Shown here: positions 60,723 through 64,000 of the stretch, piece after piece
Position numbering within the stretch: position 1 is the first letter of the stretch
Layout: every line of letters begins with the position of its first letter
Assembly (NCBI RefSeq): GCF_027158205.1
Contig: NZ_JAPVLU010000035.1
Location: forward strand, 40,320-104,319
Length of the DNA stretch: 64,000 nucleotides
Direction: 5' to 3'
DNA from: Streptomyces sp. H39-S7
GTDB taxonomy: Bacteria > Actinomycetota > Actinomycetes > Streptomycetales > Streptomycetaceae
Notes under the pieces: model-generated
Told to the model about the DNA's origin: nothing
The model's input: the letters and a program-made list of their open reading frames with translations, nothing else
The model's database searches: none
Program-made: the position numbers and the translations under genes

Positions 60723-61715
60723 TTACTCGTGCCGTCGGTGGGGTGCGCGGGTTCGGCCCTCGGGGCAGAGGGAGCCGGGCCCCGACGCGTTGAGCGCGGT
60801 TCGCAGCCACTCCCCCAGCGCCCTGATCCGGATGTCGCCGGGGATGCCGCCGTCACCGGACAGGGGTGCCGCGCCGCGCAGGGCCTTGGCCAGCCGGCGG
60901 CCGAAGCCGGCGTCGGCGGCGGTCAGCCCGGATTCCGCGAACCGGCTGCGCAACCGCCCGACGAGGGTCTCGGCGTCGGAGCCGAACTGGATCGAGCAGA
61001 CGCCTGCGGACGTCGTGCCGACGAGGAGCAGGCCCAGTTCGCACTCGGCGAGCGCGTAGCTGATGCGCTCGCCGCGTCCGCTGTTCTTGAAGGTGCTGGG
61101 CGTCATGCCCAGCAGGTTCTGCGCCAGGGCGTAGAAGTTGCCGCTGGAGTTGAACCCGGCCTCGTAGATGGCCTCGGTGATGGTTTCGGTCCTGGGGATC
61201 TCCCGCCGCAGCCGGTCGGCTCGGCAGGCGGCGGCGTACGCCTTGGGGGTGACGCCGGTCAGGGCGGTGAACAGGCGGTGGAAGTGGAACCGGCTGAAGC
61301 CGGTCGCGTCCGCGAGCTCACCGAGCGAGGGGGCCGGGCCCGGTGCCTCCATCAGCCGGCACGAGCGGACGACCGCGGCGGTGTGCGGGTCGTACAGTGC
61401 CTGGTCCGGCCGGCAGCGCCGGCAGGGCCGGAAGCCCGCGCGTTCGGCGGCCTCGGGGTCCGGGAAGAAGACGGTGTTGGCGCGGCGGGCGTGCCGTGAA
61501 CCGCAGGAGGGCCGGCTGTAGGTGCCGGTGGTCACCACCGAATAGCAGAACGCCTCGTCGGCGCGCCGGTCCCGCCGCAGTACGGCCCGCCAGCGGGCGT
61601 CGTCGTCGGGGAACTCCCTGGTCTGGGACGGCCCGGCCGCCGCGCCCCCCTGGGGCGGGCGCGAGCGGCCGGCGGGTCGTGTTCTGCGCGCCGCGTCGGA
61701 CGCTCGCTCCCGCAT
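60723..61715 (-). CDS. Degenerate Ada-like regulator (no methyl-acceptor cysteines)
   Basis: 330 residues in the order of E. coli Ada: zinc domain (40-105), AraC-type helix-turn-helix (115-210: LGELADATGFSRFHFHRLFTALTGVTPKAY, then EAIYEAGFNSSGNFYALAQNLLGMTPSTFK), and the first part of the alkyltransferase domain (220-300: ISYALAECELGLLLV). The zinc cysteines are Cys71, Cys98 and Cys101, but the residue aligning with the methyl acceptor Cys38 is Ser67 (TGTYSRPSC, codon AGC at 61515-61517). An extra Cys57 lies upstream. The C-terminal PCHR part is missing: the gene ends after DIRIRALGEWLRTAL, 13 bp before the ligase gene. So it cannot repair DNA as Ada does and is probably a regulator. It starts three bases after the stop of the AHBA-synthase gene. 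Confidence 0.88.
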   Translation of the reverse strand: MRERASDAARRTRPAGRSRPPQGGAAAGPSQTREFPDDDARWRAVLRRDRRADEAFCYSVVTTGTYSRPSCGSRHARRANTVFFPDPEAAERAGFRPCRRCRPDQALYDPHTAAVVRSCRLMEAPGPAPSLGELADATGFSRFHFHRLFTALTGVTPKAYAAACRADRLRREIPRTETITEAIYEAGFNSSGNFYALAQNLLGMTPSTFKNSGRGERISYALAECELGLLLVGTTSAGVCSIQFGSDAETLVGRLRSRFAESGLTAADAGFGRRLAKALRGAAPLSGDGGIPGDIRIRALGEWLRTALNASGPGSLCPEGRTRAPHRRHE

Positions 61716-61718
61716 CGG

Positions 61719-62822
61719 TCACGTCTCCAGGCAGAACTCGTTGATCGGGTAACCGACATGACGGTCCGCGACGGGCAGGTATCCCAGGACCTTGTCGCCC
61801 GGCTTGAGCTCCGTGCTGTTGAGCACGACGCCGCCGGGGCCGAGCACCCGCACGTGCCAGTCGTCCTGGAGGATCAGGTTGGCGGTGCGGCCGTCGGGGC
61901 CCGCCGCGTCGATGGAGATGAGCGGGCGGCTCTCGATCTTGACGCGGCCCACGACCACCAGCCGGGTCTTCCCGTGGATGTCCACGGCCGTGACCTTGCT
62001 GCCAGCCTTCAGCTCGCTCAGGTAGTTGGTGCGCTCGTTCTGGCCGAGGGTGTAGGAGTGGATGGCCCCGGCGTTGACCCGGAAGGGGCGGGTGGGCATG
62101 TACGGCAGCGGATGGGTCTCGCTGACGCACAGGATCATGCCCTTGGAGGACGAGCCCACGAGGATGCCCTCGTCCTTGCCGAAGTACGCGGCGGTGTCCA
62201 CACAGGCGCGGTCGCCCATGCCGACGTGCGCGGTCGCGGTGATCTCCAGTTCGACCAGTTCCAGGTCCGGCACACCGCCCTCACCGGCCCGCTTCAGACC
62301 GGTGGCGTCGCCGACCGCGGCCGGGGCCATGAGCACGCCGTCGGAGCCGAGTTCGAGGACACCGTAGATGATCTCCGCCTCCTCGACGTCGTGGGCGACG
62401 GTGATGAGGCTGCCCTCCGCCTTGGCGGCGGCCGCGATCACGATCTCCAGCGGGATCTTCGTCGGGTCGCGGAAGTCCAGCACGCTCCACTTCTCGGTGC
62501 GGCCGGAACGGCAGGCCTGCTCCAGTGACTCGGCGTCCACGATCTCGACGTAGCGGCCGAACTCCACCTCGGGGTGGCGCAGCGCCAGTTCGGCGGGCTC
62601 GCCGTGCTTGGCCGGCTCGACGATGACGATGTCGGCGGCGCCGAAGTCCTCGGGAAGGTTCTCCCCCTGCGGGAAGAGGATCTTCTTCACGGTCGGCGGG
62701 AGGGCGGCGAAGTCCGCCGGGTCGGAGGCGAGGATCCCGTCGATCCGGGCGTGGATCGCCTCTTCGACGATGGCGTCCTTCGCCGATCCGATGGAACGGA
62801 CGTCTATCCAGCTGAGCTTCAC
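61719..62822 (-). CDS. griH: 3-amino-4-hydroxybenzoate synthase (GriH/CreH type)
   Basis: 367 residues of the alternative (archaeal-type) dehydroquinate-synthase family to which GriH belongs. Conserved parts: MKLSWIDVRSIGSAKDAIVEEAIHARIDGIL, ILFPQGENLPEDF, GVLMAPAAVGDATGLKR, ACVDTAAYFGKDEGILVGSSSKGM and FRVNAGAIHSYTLGQNERTNYLSELKAGSKV. GriH closes the ring of the C7 amino-ketose phosphate to 3,4-AHBA with Mn2+. GTG 62822 overlaps the griI stop by four bases (GTGA), so the pair is coupled, as in grixazone biosynthesis. The symbol is by family; identity to GriH or CreH was not measured. Confidence 0.93.
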   Translation of the reverse strand: MKLSWIDVRSIGSAKDAIVEEAIHARIDGILASDPADFAALPPTVKKILFPQGENLPEDFGAADIVIVEPAKHGEPAELALRHPEVEFGRYVEIVDAESLEQACRSGRTEKWSVLDFRDPTKIPLEIVIAAAAKAEGSLITVAHDVEEAEIIYGVLELGSDGVLMAPAAVGDATGLKRAGEGGVPDLELVELEITATAHVGMGDRACVDTAAYFGKDEGILVGSSSKGMILCVSETHPLPYMPTRPFRVNAGAIHSYTLGQNERTNYLSELKAGSKVTAVDIHGKTRLVVVGRVKIESRPLISIDAAGPDGRTANLILQDDWHVRVLGPGGVVLNSTELKPGDKVLGYLPVADRHVGYPINEFCLET

Positions 62823-63631
62823 AGGGCACCTGCCATTCGGGGGGAAGGGGAGGAGAGGAGGGAACCGGGGTGTCCGTGGACGATCCCGGCCAGTTCGAAG
62901 ACGGTGGCGCGCGGTGCGGTGGCGCCGAACACCCGCCGTCCGACGGCGAGTCCGCTGCATCCGACGGAGAGCGCCGAGGTGGCGAAGTCGGTCAGGCTGT
63001 CGGCGCGGGCGCCGCCCGCCACGATGATCGGCAGCGGGGAGCTGGCGATCACGTCGGCCATCCGCTCGGCCGGGGAGGCGAACACCGTCTTGACGATGTC
63101 GACCCCGAGGTCGGCGGCGATGTTGACGACATGGGACAGCAGGACGGGGTCGGTGGGGTCGGTGACCCGGGGACCGCGCGGGTAGATCATGGCGAGCAGC
63201 GGCATACCCCAGCGGTCGCAGGCCGCGGCGACCGCGCCCAGGTCGGCGAGTTGGGCCGCCTCGGTGTCCGAGCCGATGTTCACGTGCACGCTCACCGCGT
63301 CGGCGCCCAGCCGCAGGGCGTCCTCGACGTCGCCGACCAGGACCTTGGCGTCGGCGTCCGGGCTGTGGGCGGTACTGGCGCTCAGGTGGACGATCAGCGA
63401 GCAGTCCGCGAGCAGTTCGGGGTCGATGACGCGGGCCCGGCCCTTGTGCACGACGATGCCGTCGGCGCCGCCGGCCACCACGTCCCGGATCAGTTCGTCG
63501 AATCGGTCGACACTGGCGATCGGTCCGTCGGACACGGAGTGGTCGAGCGGCACGAACAGATACCGGCCGTCCCCGTGTCCGGACAGTCTGGTCAAACGCA
63601 GCAGCTTTCCCGTGGAGGTGGTTCTCATCAT
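62819..63631 (-). CDS. griI: Aldolase forming the AHBA precursor (GriI/CreI type)
   Basis: 270 residues, a class I (Schiff-base) aldolase of the fructose-bisphosphate/AroA' family. Lys in LGVDIVKTVFASP is the likely Schiff-base residue, and YLFVPLDHSVSDGPI and VAGGARADSL are phosphate-binding segments. GriI joins L-aspartate 4-semialdehyde and dihydroxyacetone phosphate to the C7 compound used by GriH. GGGAG seven bases before the first of two tandem ATGs (63631, 63628). First established enzyme gene of the cluster. Confidence 0.93.
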   Translation of the reverse strand: MMRTTSTGKLLRLTRLSGHGDGRYLFVPLDHSVSDGPIASVDRFDELIRDVVAGGADGIVVHKGRARVIDPELLADCSLIVHLSASTAHSPDADAKVLVGDVEDALRLGADAVSVHVNIGSDTEAAQLADLGAVAAACDRWGMPLLAMIYPRGPRVTDPTDPVLLSHVVNIAADLGVDIVKTVFASPAERMADVIASSPLPIIVAGGARADSLTDFATSALSVGCSGLAVGRRVFGATAPRATVFELAGIVHGHPGSLLSSPSPRMAGAL

Positions 63632-63885
63632 CGGGCACTCCCTTGTGCGACACGTGCTGGAGGACGGCGTTCCGGGCCTTCGTGCGAACGGAGGTCGGGG
63701 ATCGACACATCGATCACGTCCGCGCGACGGCCGGCGGCCGGGCAGCGGTTCGAATGCGCGCGGTACGGCGCCCTGGGACTGGTCGACGACGCTTCCGGAA
63801 CCTCGGTGGCGCCCGTGTGAAGGGCGCCGGTCTTCCCGTGTTCCGGTGTCGGGCTGTGCCGCTCATCGTCGACCGGAAGACTCAT
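63628..63885 (-). CDS. Possible small ORF coupled to griI
   Basis: 85 residues starting MSLPVDDERHSPTPEHGKTG; Arg/Pro/Ser-rich, soluble, unlike any family known to me. Its TGA overlaps the griI ATGs, which would couple translation. The start has no good ribosome site (TGGAA only). It could equally be a spurious frame in the leader. Confidence 0.3.
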   Translation of the reverse strand: MSLPVDDERHSPTPEHGKTGALHTGATEVPEASSTSPRAPYRAHSNRCPAAGRRADVIDVSIPDLRSHEGPERRPPARVAQGSAR

Positions 63886-63910
63886 TTCCAGGAGGTCTTC
63901 GTGTCATGCC

Positions 63911-63958
63911 ATTAGCGTGCCATCGGGAACACCAGGAATTGCACAGAGCTGCTACAGA
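63911..63958 (-). promoter_or_regulatory. Candidate SARP-controlled promoter of the cluster
   Basis: Read on the minus strand, three related heptamers TCTGTAG, TCTGTGC and CCTGGTG start exactly 11 bp apart (63952-63958, 63941-63947, 63930-63936). SARP activators bind such 11-bp-phased direct repeats. GCTAAT (63911-63916) follows 13 bp later as a possible -10. The remaining bases to 64000 include GGAATTTCC-like and GCGTTCCGC patches but no gene. Confidence 0.45.
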
Positions 63959-64000
63959 CAAGCGGAACGCTTACGTCCAAGGAAATTCCAAGCAGAAAGC

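Larger units (their letters stand above)
44156..63958 (-). other. Predicted diazo-type biosynthetic gene cluster (cremeomycin-like)
   Basis: Thirteen recognised genes read in one direction with gaps from -4 to 119 bp: griI, griH, ada-like, creM-like, O-methyltransferase, two flavin monooxygenases, creE-like, creD-like, metK, adenosine-kinase-like, metH and metF. The first nine cover every step expected for an ortho-diazoquinone from aspartate and dihydroxyacetone phosphate; the last four would regenerate SAM. No exporter and no SARP gene is seen inside; these may lie to the right of the window. The left boundary is not certain: the repair genes at 41855-44046 may belong to it. Confidence 0.8.

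Noticed and set aside
63643..63915. 90-codon plus frame at the right end, possible divergent regulator
   Set aside because: No ribosome site, no domain, basic low-complexity translation; the SARP-like repeats overlap its 3' side.
1..64000. tRNA, rRNA, transposase or phage attachment site
   Set aside because: No cloverleaf ends, rRNA-like conserved blocks, transposase ORFs or flanking direct repeats were recognised by eye; a covariance-model scan would be decisive.

Overview
The window is about 70% G+C with strongly G/C-biased third codon positions. Its gene content is typical of Streptomyces or a close relative: VanRS/VanHAX/VanJ/VanK, MmyB-type XRE regulators, ALF and Atu4866 proteins, LtrA, an SCO6745-like protein, PASTA-less Ser/Thr kinases and many apparently leaderless promoters. 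The species cannot be named. No rRNA, tRNA, CRISPR array or insertion sequence was seen.

Layout. (1) 1-7.75 kb: secreted carbohydrate enzymes (a partial PA14-domain protein and a large GH31/ricin-B enzyme), a solute-binding-fold protein without a signal peptide, and a membrane Ser/Thr kinase. (2) 7.9-16.5 kb: an inducible glycopeptide-resistance locus, vanH-A-X-J on the minus strand, a 27-codon leader ORF plus murF on the plus strand, vanK, and vanR-vanS. A 66-bp element at identical distance precedes the starts of vanH, the murF leader ORF and vanK. The vanHAX core has visibly lower G+C than its flanks. (3) 16.5-41.8 kb: ordinary accessory genes, many as regulator/target pairs with recognisable operators, with signs of decay (a GlxA-type regulator pseudogene and two gene fragments). 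(4) 41.8-44.1 kb: a DNA-alkylation-repair group (Ada-type zinc domain, 2-oxoglutarate/Fe(II) oxygenase, O6-alkylguanine-DNA methyltransferase). (5) 44.1-64 kb: a long, tightly packed minus-strand run that I read as a biosynthetic cluster.

The cluster joins two known modules. griI/griH-type enzymes would make 3-amino-4-hydroxybenzoate. A creE/creD-type pair (aspartate N-oxygenase and nitrosuccinate lyase) would release nitrous acid. An AMP-forming ligase (creM-type), an O-methyltransferase and two aromatic FAD monooxygenases complete the set expected for an ortho-diazoquinone of the cremeomycin type. Behind these, almost without gaps, lie metK, an adenosine-kinase-like gene, metH and metF, which together would recharge the methyl-donor cycle. 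Embedded in the same operon is an Ada-like protein that has lost both methyl-accepting cysteines (Cys38 replaced by Ser, and the C-terminal PCHR domain missing). It looks like an alkylation sensor turned into something else, and is the most unusual single gene here.

Genes are thought to work together as follows. VanS/VanR would sense glycopeptides and activate the 66-bp-element promoters, so that VanH/A/X and MurF switch peptidoglycan precursors to D-Ala-D-Lac, with VanK adapting cross-bridge formation. In the right-hand cluster, aspartate would feed both the aromatic amine (via aspartate semialdehyde) and the nitrite, and the product's reactivity towards DNA would explain the neighbouring repair genes. 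These functional statements are inferred from family knowledge; the sequence itself shows only the domains, motifs, order and spacing listed below.
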